Below, piece after piece: positions 1 to 12,700 of a stretch of DNA of 64,000 bases (positions are counted from its first letter, which is position 1; each line of letters begins with the position of its first letter). The stretch is from Anaeramoeba ignava (taxonomy: Eukaryota; Metamonada; Anaeramoebidae): NCBI GenBank assembly GCA_028826165.1, contig JAPDFW010000033.1, positions 682,001 to 746,000 on the forward strand, given 5' to 3'. The notes under the pieces were generated by a model. It was given only the letters and a program-made list of their open reading frames with translations, did not search any database and was not told the DNA's origin. The translations under genes were made by a program, and so were the position numbers.

Positions 1-1949
1 TTGATTTGTAATTTGTCTTTTTTTCAAATCAAAAATATTTGCATCATTCATTAATAATAATTCTATTAATTTTTCTTTTCTTCGAGAGATTAATATTGAA
101 AGAGCAGTTGCATTATATTTTGTTTTTGAATTTATATCAATTCCATTTTCAATAAGATATTTAATAATTTTAGATGATGGATTTTGATTTTCACAAGCAA
201 TATGTAAAGCGGTTTTATTTTCATTTGTTTTTGAATTAATATCAATTCCATTTTCAATAAGATATTTAATAATTTCAATGGAAATATTTTCATTTTCACA
301 AGCAAAATGTAAAGCAGTTTCATTTTTATATTTTGTTTTTGAATTGATATCAATTCCATTTTCAATTAGATATTTAATAATTTCAAATGAAATATTTGGA
401 TTTCGATTTTTACAAGCAAAATGTAAAGCTGTTTGATTATATTTTGTTTTTGAATTAATATCAATTCCATTTTCAATAAGATATTTAATAATTTCAATCG
501 AAATATTTTGATTTTCACAAGCAAAATGTAAAGCTGGTTTGATTATATTTTGTTTTTGAATTGATATCAATTCCATTTTCAATAAGATATTTAATAATTT
601 CAATTGATGGATTTTTATTTTCACAAGCAAAATGTAAAGCTGTTTGATTATATTTTGTTTTTGAATTGATATCAATTTCATTTTCAATAAGATATTTAAT
701 AATTTTAATTGAGATATTTGGATTCTGGTGTTTAGAAACAAAATGTAAAGCAGTTTCTTTATCTTTTGTTTTTGAATTAATATCAATTCCTTTTTCAATA
801 AGATATTTGATAATTTTAATTGATGGATTTTTATTTTCACAAGAAAAATGTAAGGCATTTTCATTTTGTTTTGTTTTTGAATTTATATCAATTCCTTTTT
901 CAATAAGATATTTAATAATTTTAGATGATGTATTTCTATTTAGACAAGCAATATGTAAAGCTGTTTTATTTTGATTTGTTTTTGAATTAATATCAATTCC
1001 TTTTTCAATAAGATATTTGATAATTTCAATTTTTGGATCCTCATTTTCACAAGCATAATGTAAGGCAGTTTGGTTTCCAGCTTTTGTTTTTGAATTAATA
1101 TCAATTCTTTTTGAAATTAAAAATTTTATAATTTCAATTGATGAATGTACATTTTTACAAGCAATATGTAAAGGAGTTTCATTTTGTGTTGTTTTTATGT
1201 TTATATCAATTTTTTTTGAAATTAACAGTTTGATAATTTCAATGGAAATATTTTTATTTAGACAAGCAATATGTAAAGCTGTTTCATTGTAATAACTTGT
1301 TAAATTAACATCAATTCCTTTTTCAATAAGATATTTAATAATTTCGATTGATGGATTTTCATTTTGGCAAGCATAATGTAAAGCTGTTTGGTTTTGATAA
1401 GTACTTGTGTTTATATCAATTTTTTTGGAAATTAACAGTTTGATAATTTCAAATGAAGCGTTCTTGTTTTTGCAAGCATAATGCAAAGCTGTTTCATTAT
1501 AGTTTGTTTTTGAATTAATATCAATTCCTTTTTTAATAAGATATTTAATAATTTCAAATGATAAACTTGTATTTGTATTTTCACAAGAAATATGTAAAGC
1601 TGTTTCATTTTTCTTTGTTTTGAAGTTGATATTAATTTTTTTGGAAATCAATAATTTGATAATTTGTAATGATGGATTTTCATTTTCACAAGCTAAATGT
1701 AATGCAGTTTTATTTTCGATTTGTTTGAGAATTGATATTAATTCCTTTTTTGATTAATAATTCAATTATTTCTTTTTTTGAATTGTTTATAATTGCAATA
1801 TGTAATGAATTTCTTTTTAAATTATCAGTTAAATTTGGTTTTATTCCTTTTGAAATTAACAAATTAATCATTTCTTTTGAAACTTTGTTTTCAATAGCAA
1901 AATTTAAAATTGGTTTATTTTCTTTTTTTAATTTAATATTTTTATTCAT
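1..1949 (-). CDS. Ankyrin-repeat protein, probably ankyrin-BTB (partial, runs off left edge)
   Basis: The start ATG is at 1949 and the reading frame is still open at base 1, so the C-terminus lies outside the window. The protein is an almost unbroken array of 33-37-residue ankyrin repeats with the local signature 'NETALHIACENKNISIEIIK' followed by 'YLIEKGIDINSKT'. The first 30 residues (KPILNFAIENKVSKEMI) and the last visible ones (LLMNDANIFD) match the start and the post-ankyrin region of the ankyrin-BTB gene at 43835-48455. By inference this copy also ends in BTB domains. Two single-base insertions break the frame, near 1717 (aatcGaaaat against aatcaaaat in sister repeats, sense strand) and near 536 (an extra G in gctGGtttg). 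Beyond each break the repeat continues in the new frame. It is either a young pseudogene or contains consensus errors. Ankyrin-BTB proteins are usually substrate adaptors of CUL3 ubiquitin ligases, but this is not shown here. Confidence 0.85.
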
Positions 1950-2284
1950 TTATAAATAAAAAAAAAAAAAATGAATTGAAAAATTAAATAAAAAATTGTT
2001 CTTAAATTAAATTGATTTTATTTATTTTTTATTTATTTTTTATTTATTTTTTATTTGATCAAAAAAAATTTTCTTTTTCTTTTTCTTTTTTTTTACAGAT
2101 GGAATTAAAATAAATACAACTCATAAAAACAAATTAAAACAATAAAAAACAAATTAAAACAATAAAAACAAATTTAAAACAAAAAAACACCCAAAAAAAT
2201 AATTTTTTTTTTTAAATAAAAATTTCACTTTTTTATTTTTTTTAGTTTTTATTTCAAATTAACCAAATTTAAAAAAAAAAAAGA
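1950..2284. promoter_or_regulatory. Divergent intergenic region between ankyrin-BTB and transporter genes
   Basis: This 335-bp AT-rich spacer separates two divergently read genes. It holds TTCATTTTTTTT (sense of the leftward gene, about 1965-1980) and TTTCACTTTTTT (sense of the rightward gene, about 2223-2234), the same oriented TCA-plus-T-run element seen before most starts in this window. It also contains short direct repeats of aaaacaaattaaaacaat around 2125-2175. No ORF or RNA was recognised. Confidence 0.5.
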
Positions 2285-4185
2285 ATGACAAGTTCAACAG
2301 AATCAATTTCAACGAATTCACAAAATTGGGTGGGAATAGAATTATCAGGAATTGATACTACTGATTTTGAAGAAATTACAAGTGAAAATGCAGATAAATT
2401 TAGGAGAATGGTCGAAAAAGAAGAAAACGAAAATTTAAATTTAAATTTAAATTCAAATCAAAATTTAAATTTAAATGAAAATCAAAATGAAAATCAAAAT
2501 GAAAATCGAAATGAAAATCAAAATGAAAATCGAAATGAAAATCAAAATGAAAATCAAAATGAAAATCGAAATGAAAATGATCTTGATGGTTTTAAAGATA
2601 TTAATTTTGAAGAAGAATACACTGATTTTTATTATTTTAATAAAAAATTTAGTTCAAAAAAAAAATCTCAAAATGGATCACTTTCTCAATCAATTTTCAA
2701 TTTAGCAAATACTATTATTGGTGCAGGCAGTTTGTCTATACCTTTTGCTTTCAAAGCATCAGGAGCAATATTGGGGACTCTTTTACTTGTTTTTAGCGGT
2801 TTACTTGCAGTTTATTCAATGTATTTGCTAGCTCAAATTAGTGAATTTTCTAACGTTTTTGGATATTCTGAACTGGCAAAAAAAGCTTATAAAAAAGTAG
2901 GTTCTAAATTTGTTGTTTTTTGTGTTTTCTTGTTGACTCTTGGCGCTTCTGCTGGCTATTTTTGTTTTATTGGTGATCTCAGTTCTTCTATTATGGGTCA
3001 TTATTTGGATACAAAAAAAACATTCCTTAAAGATCGTAGATTTTTGATACTGGTTGTTGTTGTTTTGGTATGTTTTCCATTGACCTTTTTCGATAATATT
3101 GTTAAGCTCAGTTTGACAAGTTTGATTTCTCTTTTGGCTGTTTTTTATGTTGGCATTCAAACAGTTATTAAATCCAGTATTTATCTCCACAAAAACGGGA
3201 TCAATCATCAAAAAATAGTTTATTTCAACCTAAAATCGGATCTTTTTTTGGCAATTCCCATTTTTTCTATCTCTTTTATTTGCCAAATCAATTTTTTCCC
3301 CATTTTGGATCGTCTGGCAAATCCAACAAAAAAAAGAAAAAGATTTGTAATTTTGGACTCAGTTGGATCAAGTGCTTTCTTTTATTTCTTTATCGGGTTA
3401 TTTGGTTATTTGAATTTTTATGACGAAACTCAAGGCAATGTTCTTTTAAATTATGGGAACGATCCAGCATCTATAATTGGTATTTTAAGAACAAAATTAT
3501 TCAAAAAAAAAAATTTCTTAATTCTAAATTCTTATTCTTATTCTTATTTTTATTTTGATTTTTATTTAAAGCTAAATTTGCAATGTTGATCACAATCATC
3601 TTTTCAACACCAATTATTTTTTTTGCTTGCAAAATATCTTTTTATCAGTTATTTTTTTCAGAACAACATCCAAGAAAATGGAAAAAAATAATTAGTATTT
3701 TAATTCCATTTTTTATAGCACTTTTCATTGGAATATTTGTACCAGACGTTGTTCCAATTTTTGGATTTACAGGAGCTCTTTCTGGGAATATAATTGTATA
3801 TTTACTTCCCGCTTTATTCTTTTTAAAATTGCGACACGATATCATTTACAAACATGTTCCAATTGGGGACGATTCAAATGAAATTGAGGAAAATAACGGA
3901 AAAAATGCAATGAAAGATGAAGGATTTGATGATCAAAATCACGAGAGAAAAAAATCATCAAGTTCCATTTCTACTTTTAATGAAACCACAAATTCAAATG
4001 AAAATTTAGTTTTAAATCAAAAAACGAAAGAAGATGAAATTGTTCCTACTTTTATGGAAACTTTATTTTTGAGTAGAAATAATTTTATAATAAGTATTGG
4101 TCCAATATTATTAATTCTTTATTCAGTAGTTTCAACAGTATTTTGTGTGCGGCAGTCTTTGATTGAATTAAAGAAATCTTTTTAA
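2285..4185 (+). CDS. Amino-acid/auxin permease-family transporter (SLC38/SNAT-like)
   Basis: Two exons, 2285-3479 and 3572-4185, join across a 92-nt intron (GTATTT...TTTAAAG) to give 602 residues. The Ala codon of 'DPASIIAKFAML' is split at the junction, matching the conserved SNAT stretch at this point. The N-terminal ~110 residues are cytosolic and low-complexity, with NE/NQ repeats. The first membrane helix carries the family signature NTIIGAGSLSIPFAF. About ten or eleven hydrophobic segments follow, with a hydrophilic acidic loop near residues 440-525 (EIEENNGKNAMKDEG). A final helix pair ends at FCVRQSLIELKKSF. Family members carry small neutral amino acids across plasma, lysosomal or vacuolar membranes, coupled to H+ or Na+; substrate and location cannot be read here. 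Reading through the intron would end at a stop just inside exon 2, which supports the splice. Confidence 0.9.
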
Positions 4186-4291
4186 TTTCAAGATTTGATA
4201 AATTAGATATTTTTTTTTTTCAAATAAATTCTCATTTCCAAAAAAAAAAGTTTTTGTTTTTGTTTTTGTTTTTTCAAAATGATTTGAAAAT

Positions 4292-6546
4292 TTATTGGTT
4301 ATCGTTTGTTTTTTTCTTTTTTCCTTTTTCTTTTGGAATTTTTGTAATTTCAATAGCTAAATATTGTTTATCTTTCAACATTAAAATATCATCATCATCA
4401 ATAATAAAAATATGAGGTTCTGCTTCAGTTACAACTCTTCCAATTTGAGAAGGTAAAATTTCAAGTTTTTTTGATAATTTAGTTTTAAATAAGGAAATGG
4501 AAGCAGAATCGAGATGAATTTGAATAAAAATTTTTTGAACGGAAGAATTGGGTTGATTTTGTTGGAAATATTTATTTGGAATTTCAGATTTTTGAACATA
4601 ACAAAATAAATTAATTGATTTAGTGTTTTCTAATTGATTTCCAAATTGATTTCCAAATTGATTTTCTAATTGATTTCCAATTAAATTTTCTAATTGATTT
4701 TCAATTAAATTTTCTGGTTCAATTATTTGTGGTTCAGGATGTGGTATATGTGTATTCATTATATCCAAACGAATATTATTTGCATGAAGAAGCGCAGTTC
4801 TTTCTGCAAGTCTTCTTCTTGCTCCATATGACTCTATTTTCAATCTCTTCTCCAAAATTTCTTCGGTTAAAAATGGTAATTCTGATCCAGTTATGTGATT
4901 TCTAACAAAATTTTCAACACATTCTTCTAATCCTAATGAATAAACCCAATCAGCAACATCCTTTAAATCCCATTTAAACAAGGGTTTTTTATTTAGTCTG
5001 GATATTTTCCCTGGTTTGTATCGAAGTGGTTTTTGTTTTGGAACTTCAAGAAATTGTGATTGAACATTTTGTGGATAAATTATTTGTTGAAAAGGTGAAT
5101 TTTGCATTGGAAAACCTTGATTTTGCATTTGGTTTTGCATTTGGTTTTGCATTTGATTTTGATTTTTTTGCACATTTTGGTTTTTTTGTACATTTTGGTT
5201 TTTTTGTGCATTTTCATTTTTTGCCGGATTCTCAATTTTTCCCGAATTCTCATTTCCGGCATTTTCATTTTTTTCTTCATTTTCGTTACTTTTTGTTTCT
5301 TCTTCTTTTGTTTCTGTTTGTGGAGGTTCTGGTTTTCTTTCGCTTTGAATTGTTCCTGGTTTTGTTAATGCATCTAAACATTTTTCATGTCTAAATCTTG
5401 ATGCTAAATCTTCTGGTTTTCGATTTAATCGATTTGGCGATTGTTTTGCTCCATATTTTTGTAATGATAAAATTGCTTCTAAGTTTCCTCTAAATGCTGC
5501 TTTATGAAGTGGTGTATTTTCATCTTCATCCATTAAATTTGGATCTGCATTCTTTTCCAAAAGCTTTTTAAATTTTAATTTTGAATTTAATTTTGATTTT
5601 AATTTTAATTTTAATTTTGAATTTAATTTTTAATTTAATTTTGATTTTAATTTTAATTTTAATTTTAATTTTGAATTTTTAATTTTTAATTTGAATTTAA
5701 TTTTGATTTAATTTTTAATTTTAATTTTGATTTTAATTTTGATTTTAATTTTAATTTTGAATTTAATTTTAATTTTGATTTTAATTTTAATTTTGAATTT
5801 AATTTTTAATTTAATTTTAATTTTGAATTTAATTTTGAATTTTGAATTTTAATTTTAATTTTGATTTTGATTTTGAATTTAATTTTAATTTTAATTTTAA
5901 TTTTAATTTTAATTTTAAATTTTAATTTTAATTTTAAGTTTAATTTTAATTTTAATTTTGAGATTTAATTTTGAATTTAATTTTGAATTTTAATTTTAAA
6001 TTTTAATTTTAATTTTAATTTTGATTTTAATTTTAATTTTGATTTTAATTTTAATTTTAATTTTAATTTTAATTTTAATTTTTAATTTTAATTTTAATTT
6101 TAATTTTAATTTGAATTTTGATTTTAATTTTAATTTTGATTTTAATTTTTAATTTTGATTTTAATTTTAATTTTTGAATTTAATTTTTTTAATTTTTAAT
6201 TTTGATTTTAATTTTAATTTTGATTTTGAATTTAATTTTGAATTTAATTTTGAATTTAATTTTAATTTTAATTTTGATTTTAATTTTGATTTTAATTTTG
6301 ATTTAATTTTAATTTTGAATTAAATTTTAATTTTAATTTAATTTTGAATTTAATTTTGAATTTTAATTATAATTTGAAAAAAAGAAAACAAACTAAATCT
6401 AAAATATCAATTAAATCATCATTTCCAGCAGCGTGATGAAGTGGAGTCATTTGTTTATCATCTCTTTCATTAACATCAGCTCCTCCATTAATCAATTTTT
6501 TAACAGATTCAATATTTCCATCTTTAACGGCTTCACAAAGAGACAT
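4292..6546 (-). CDS. Ankyrin-SAM protein with C-terminal beta-grasp-like segment
   Basis: Exon 1 (6394-6546; MSLCEAVKDGNIESVKKLI) and exon 2 (4292-5563) join in phase 0 across an 830-nt repeat-filled intron, for 474 residues. The splice restores an ankyrin repeat (DILDL|LLEKNADPNLMD). Residues 1-110 are about three ankyrin repeats. A linker of E/N/K and MQNQ tracts follows. A SAM domain lies near residues 255-325 (FKWDLKDVADWVYSLGLEEC ... YGARRRLAERTALL). The last ~95 residues (INLFCYVQK ... YLAIEITK) look like a ubiquitin-like or CP2/grainyhead-type C-terminal fold; that assignment is tentative. SAM domains usually mediate oligomerisation or scaffold assembly. The ATG at 6546 was chosen because it starts the first ankyrin helix; the upstream in-frame start would only add MLFFLIK. 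The start is divergent from the SMYD gene, 118 bp away. Confidence 0.82.
5564..6393 (-). repeat. Intron filled with degenerate (AATTTT)n repeats
   Basis: This 830-nt intron of the ankyrin-SAM gene is almost entirely degenerate six-base units reading AATTTT / AATTTTG on the plus strand, with occasional 'gaattt' variants. In the sense direction it opens GTTTGT and closes TTTAAAAAG. Apart from the splice sites nothing else is recognisable inside. Confidence 0.85.
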
Positions 6547-6664
6547 TTTAATTAAAAAAAAAAGCAAAAAAAAAAATGAAAAAAAATTTTTTGAAATTAA
6601 TTTTTTTTTTCATTTTTTTTCTTTCATTTCTTTTTAAATTATAAATAAATATTTAAATATTTAA
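6547..6664. promoter_or_regulatory. Bidirectional promoter with mirrored TCATTT elements
   Basis: The 118 bp between two divergent starts contain aaaaaatgaaaaaaaa (about 6572-6590; TTTTCATTTTTT in the sense of the leftward gene) and ttttttcattttttttc followed by tttcatttc (about 6605-6632, sense of the rightward gene). Each gene therefore has its own oriented TCATTT element about 30-60 bp before its ATG. Confidence 0.55.
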
Positions 6665-9358
6665 ATGCAAGATTCTTTTTTTCAAAAATTTTCTAATATA
6701 CAACTTACAGAAATTGAAAATAAAGGAAAAGGAATAATAGCAACAAAACAAATTGAAGCTGGTTAATATTTAATTTAATTTAATATTTAATTCAATTTAA
6801 TATTCAATTCAATTCAATTCAATTCAATTTAATTCAATTCAATATTTAATTCAATTCAATATTTAATTCAATTCAATATTTAATTCAATTCAATTCAATA
6901 TTTAATTCAATTCAATTCAATATTTAATTCAATTCAATTCAATATTAAATTCAATTCAATTCAATTTAATATTCAATTCAATTAATTCAAATTCAATATT
7001 TAATTCCAATTTTTCAATATTTAATTAATATTTAATATAATTCAATATTTAATATTCAATTCAATATTTAATTCAATTCAATTCAATTCAATTCAATTCA
7101 ATTCAATTCAATTCCAATTCAATTCAATATTTAATTTAATTCAATTCAATATTTAATTCAATTCAATATTTTTCAATTCAATTTAAAATTTAATTTAATA
7201 TTTAATTTAATTCAATATTTAATTCAATTCAATTTAATTCAATATTTAATTTAATATTTAATTTAATTCAATATTTAATTCAATATTTAATTCAATTTAA
7301 AACAATTCAATTCAATATTTAATTCAATTCAAATTTATTCAATTCAATATTTAATTCAATTCAATCAATTCAATTCAATTTAATTTAATTCAATTCAATT
7401 TCAATTCCATTCAATATTCAATTTAATTCAATATTTAATTCAATTCAATTAATATTTAATTTAATTCAATTCAATATTTAATTTAATTCAATATTTAATA
7501 TTTAATTTAATTCAATTCAATTTAATATTTAATTCAATTCAATATTCAATTCAATATTAAATTCAATTCAATTCAATTCAATTCAATTCAATTCAATTCA
7601 ATTTAATTCAATTTAATTTAATTTAATTCAATTCTTAATTTAATTCAATTCAATTCAATTTAATTCAATTTAATTCAATTCAATTTAATTCAATTCAATT
7701 CAATATTTAATTTAATTGGAAATGAAATGGAAATTAGGAAGGGAATTATTTAGTCAAAAACCATATGCATCAGTTTTATATCATCATTCTAAAACAAAAT
7801 ATTGTTCATATTGTTACAAAAGAGAAACAAAAGAAAAATTACTTCGGTGTTCTAGATGCAAACACACACATTATTGTGATGAAAATTGTCAAAAAAAAGA
7901 TTGGAGTTTTACATAAATTTGAATGTAATCTTCTTGTTGAATCAAAACAAGAAATCAATAAGTTCTCAGAAACAGTTCTTCTTGTAACTCGAATAATGGC
8001 AAGAAGGTATCTTGAGTCACATAATATTATCTCCCAACAAGAGTCTACATTCAATGACTTGCTTCTTACTTGTTCAAACCGTGATTTGTTTTCGAAAGAA
8101 CGTCTTGAAAATTTTGGTTATATGGCAATGTTACTTTTTCGTTTTCTTCCAAAAGAAATCAAAATGGAACACACTGATATTATAGATATGTATGGATGAT
8201 ATTTTTTATTATTTATGATCTCTTTGGTTCAAATTGATTGTCTTATATTTTTCCTTTCTTGATTTTTTTATATTTTTGATCTGGAAAAATTTCCTATTTT
8301 TTTATTTAATGTTTTATTTAATTATTTATAGATTTTGTAGACTTTCTGTTAATGGTTTTACAATTGTAAATATTGATCTTCAACCGATTGGTTTTGGTTT
8401 TTATCCAAAAGCTTCTTTTATGAATCATAGTTGTAATCCAAATTGTGTTGCTGTTTTTTCTTCAAATGAAATTCATATTCGAACTATTAGTAATATAGAA
8501 ACAGAAGAAGAAGTAATTAAATTAAATTAAATTAAATTAAATTAAATTTTATTTTATTTGCTTTTTTTTATTAATTTTATTTGCTTTTTTTTTATTAATT
8601 TTATTTTATTTTATTTGCTTTTTTTTATTAATTTTATTTGCTTTTTTTTTATTAATTTTATTTGCTTTTTTTTATTTAAATTTATTAATTTTATTTGCTT
8701 TTTTTTAATTAATTTTATTTAGTGTTCAATTTCTTATATAGAATTAATGAATTCAACTCAAATGAGAAAAAAACAACTTTTAAATGATTACTTATTCGAT
8801 TGTAAATGTAAAAAATGTCAAGATCCTCAACAAAAAATAATTGATTCATTACTTGAAAATGATATTTTAAATCCAGATCAAAAACTACAATCAGAACAAC
8901 TATTTTTAAAACATAAAAATAAAATAAATCAAACTGAAAATGAAAAAGAATTAGAAAAAATGTTCGAAGATTTAGAAAAGGCATTAGCAATATTTAACAA
9001 TAATGAAAACGCGATCCGTTGCAAGCATTCAATCAAGAAGATTGCGTTGATAAATTCTCTAATTGATATCTCAGTTGATCTCAAAAAGTGGACGCGAGCA
9101 AAAGAACTTTGTAGTTCATCAATAGAGACTTTTGAACTTGTTTATCCTGAATACTTTCCAACATTGGGTTATCGGTATTCAATGCTTGGCAAATTGTCTT
9201 GGTATCTTTTTGATGACTACTTTGCTGTTCAAACCCTTCGTAAATCTTTAAAAATTGTTGCAGTTTCTCATGGAATTGATCATCCTTTATATAAAAAAAT
9301 TAACGATTTGGTCATACAAACTGAGACTTTTAATCTTCGAAATCTATCTATTAAATAA
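6665..9358 (+). CDS. SMYD-family SET/MYND lysine methyltransferase
   Basis: Four exons: 6665-6761, 7738-8189, 8332-8512, 8723-9358. They give 454 residues once one extra T in the 7907-7910 run is discounted. Exon 1 begins the SET domain (NKGKGIIATKQIEAG). Exon 2 carries the inserted MYND zinc finger (CSYCYKRE ... CSRCKHTHYCDENCQKKDW, then HKFEC). Exon 3 has the SET cofactor/catalytic signature NHSCNPNC, and exon 4 the post-SET cysteines (CKCKKC). The C-terminal ~150 residues form a TPR-like helical bundle, typical of SMYD1-3. Known family members methylate lysines on histones or cytosolic proteins using S-adenosylmethionine. The frameshift between WSF and LHKFEC sits in the MYND finger; with one T fewer the zinc ligands are complete, so a consensus error is plausible. 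Intron 1 is a 976-nt satellite. Confidence 0.9.
6762..7737 (+). repeat. Intron filled with (TTCAA)n / ATTTAATTCAATTCA repeats
   Basis: This 976-nt intron 1 of the SMYD gene consists of tandem 'ttcaa' pentamers broken by 'tatttaa' every few units. It starts GTTAAT and ends AAATTAG. The unit differs from that of every other repeat-filled intron in the window. Confidence 0.88.
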
Positions 9359-9736
9359 TTCTCTATTTGGTTTATTGAGTCAAATTTGGTTTTATAGTTT
9401 TATATTTTTTTTTTTTTGAAATTAATAAAAAAAATTTTTTTTAATTTTAATTTTAATTTATGATCAAAATTTTAATTTAATTTTTATTCGATTTTATTCT
9501 TATTCTTTATTGGATTTTGTTTTTAATTTTAAATTTAAAAAAAATTTTTTTTTTGATCTTTTTCTTTTAATTTTTTTATTTTTTAAAATAAATAAACAAA
9601 AGGGGTTTCTTTTGATAATTAATCTTCATTTGTTTTTTGAAATTAATTCTTTATTTATTCTTTATTTAAACTTGATTTATTTTTTTTCATTTTTTTCCTT
9701 TTCATTTTTTTCATTTTTTTTTTCCAAATTTTTTTT
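9359..9736 (+). promoter_or_regulatory. Intergenic region and promoter upstream of the TTBK-like kinase
   Basis: 378 bp without a gene. Most is plain A/T sequence. The last ~50 bp contain three TCATTTTTT-type elements (9687-9720, tttttcatttttttcctttt and following) ending just before the ATG at 9737. No other feature was seen. Confidence 0.45.
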
Positions 9737-12700
9737 ATGCAAGCTTTTTCTCATCCATTAAATGGGAGATGGTTATTTACACAAAAAATAGGGCAAGGAT
9801 CATTTGGTAATAAACATTTCAAATACAAATTTTAATTTTAATTTTATAATTTTACTTTTAATTTTAATTTTAATTTTAATTTAATTTTAATTTTAATTTT
9901 AATTTTAATTTTAATTTTAATTTTAATTATAATTTTAATTTTAATTTTAATTTTATAAATAATTTTAATTTTAATTTTAATTTTAATTTTAATTATAATT
10001 TTAATTTTAATTTAATTTTAATTTTAATTTTAATTTAATTTTTAATTTTAATTTTAATTTTAATTTTTTAATTTTTAATTTTATAAATGAATTTTAATTT
10101 TAATTTTAATTCGTTTAATTTTAATTATAATTATAATTATAATTTTAATTTAATTTTAATTAATTTTTTAATTTTAATTTTAATTTTAATTTTAATTTTA
10201 ATTTTAATTTTAATTTTAATTTTAATTTTAATTTTAATTTTAATTTTAATTTTAATTTTAATTTTAATTTTAATTTTAATTTTAATTTTAATTTTAATTT
10301 TAATTTTAATTTTAATTATAATTTTAATTTTAATTTTAATTTTAATTTTAATTTTGATTTTAATTTTGATTTTGATTTTAATTTTAATTTTAATTTTGAT
10401 TTTAATTTTGATTTTAATATTAAAAGGTCAAATTTTTATGGCTTATGATAATGTTTTAAATCAAAATGTTGCTATTAAACTTGAAAAAAGAGACCAAAAA
10501 AGACCATCTTTAAAATTAGAAGTTTCTATATTAAAAAGATTACAAGGTTTATAAAACAAATTTGAATTAAAAATTTGAATTAAAATTTGAATTAAAAATT
10601 TGAATTAAAATTTGAATTAAAATTTTCAATTATTTGTTATTTTTATTTTTGGTTTTGTTTTAGGAACTCCTTATGCTGTTGAATTAATTTCAAGTGGAAA
10701 AAACTCTCATTATAATTTTCTAATTATGGAATTATTAGGAAAAAGTTTGGATCATTTAGTAAAAAACCAAGAAAATCATACATTTTCACTTTCAACTACA
10801 ATAAGACTTGGAATTCAAGTAATTTTTCTTATTAATTATTTTGTTTTTCTGATTTAATTTCTCATTTAATTTTTTTGCTTACTCATCCTTTTTATTTTCT
10901 TTTTATAGATGATTTCCTCAATAGAATCTATACATAAAATTGGGTTTATTCATCGAGATATAAAACCTGTAAATTTTTAATTATTCATCAAATTATTCAT
11001 CAAATTATTTACAAAATTAAATGAATTTATTTAACAAATTATTCATCAATTTATTCAACAAAATTATTCAACAAATTATTTACAAAATTATTCATCAAAT
11101 TATCAACAAAATTAAATGAATTTATTTAACAAATTATTCATCAATTTATTCAACAAAATTATTCAACAAATTATTTACAAAATTATTTATAAAATTATCA
11201 ACAAAATTATTTATAAAATTATTTACAAAATTATCAACAAAATTATTTATAAAATTACCAACAATTTATTCAATGAAATTATTTATCAATCTATTCATCA
11301 ATTTATTCATCAATTTATTCAACAAAATTATTTACAAAATTATTTACAAAATTATTTACAAATTTATTTAACAAATTATCAACAATTTATTCAATAAAAT
11401 TATCAACAATTTATTCAACAAAATTATTTATAAAATTTATTCAACAAAATTAAAAAAATTTATTCAACAAAATTATTTATAAAATTATCAACAATTTATT
11501 CAACAATTTATTTACAAAATTATCAATAAAATTATTCATCAATTTATTCAACAAAATTAATTATAAAATTATCAACAATTTATTCAATGAAATTATTCAA
11601 CAAAATTATTTACAAAATTATCATCAATTTATTCAACAAAATTATTTACAAAATTATTTATAAAATTATTTACAAAATTATTCAACAAAATTAAATGAAT
11701 TTATTTACAAAATTATCAACAATTTATTCAACAAAATTATTTACAAAATTTATTCAACAAAATTTATCAAAAATATATCACTTTTGTGTTTTGTTTGTTT
11801 TTAGTCTAATTTTGCTTTAAGAAGAAAAGAAAATATAACTGGAAATAAGGAAATGTGTTGTATTATTGATTTTGGTTTATCAAGAAAATATATAAAAGAA
11901 AATGGTGAATTAAGAGCAGTAAATAATTTTATTTAAATAAATACTTCATTTAAAATAAAAATAACAATAATAATTTTATTTCAATTTATTTTAAAAGCCA
12001 CGTCTTTATGCAGGATTTCGAGGAACAGCTCGTTATGCTTCTATTAATGCACATCAAAGAGAGGTTTATTTCAATTTAATATTTAAAATTATAATTAAAA
12101 TTATAATTATAATTAAAAAATTAAATCAAAAATTAAAATTAAAATTAAATCAAAAATTAAAATTAAAGGAACTTTCAAGAAGAGATGATTTAATTTCACT
12201 TTATTATGTTTTAATTGAATTTTTAACTGGAAAACTTCCATGGTCTGGTTTAAAAGATAAAGATGAAATTACAAAATTAAAAATTAAATATAATACACCA
12301 GATTTATGTCAAAATCTTCCAGAAGAATTCAGTTATTTTTTTGTTCATTTACAAAGTGAATATTTAAAATTAAATTTAAATGAATTTAAATTGAAAAATT
12401 TAAATTTAAATGAATTAAATTGAAATGATTTAAATTTAAATGAATTAAATTGAAATGAATTAAATTGAAATAAATTAAATTGAAATAAATTAAATTTAAA
12501 TGAATTAAATTGAAATGAATTAAATTGAAATGAATTAAATTGAAATGAATTAAATTGAAATGAATTAAATTGAAAAAAATTTAGGTTTAAAATTTCATGA
12601 TAAACCAAATTATAAATATTTAAGAAAACTTCTTACAGATTTAGCAATTAAATTACAATATCAAGAAACAATGAGTTTTGATTGGGAACTTAAAGTTTAT

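Noticed and set aside
132-365. 77-codon ORF inside the left-edge ankyrin gene
   Set aside because: A shifted frame of the ankyrin repeats (LLNILLKMELI); the correct frame over the same bases gives standard ankyrin repeats.
10087-10554. 155-codon ORF of I/L repeats merging into kinase sequence
   Set aside because: It is the TTTTAA intron read in frame with kinase exon 2; the clean AAAAG acceptor at 10426 and the missing glycine loop show it is an intron.
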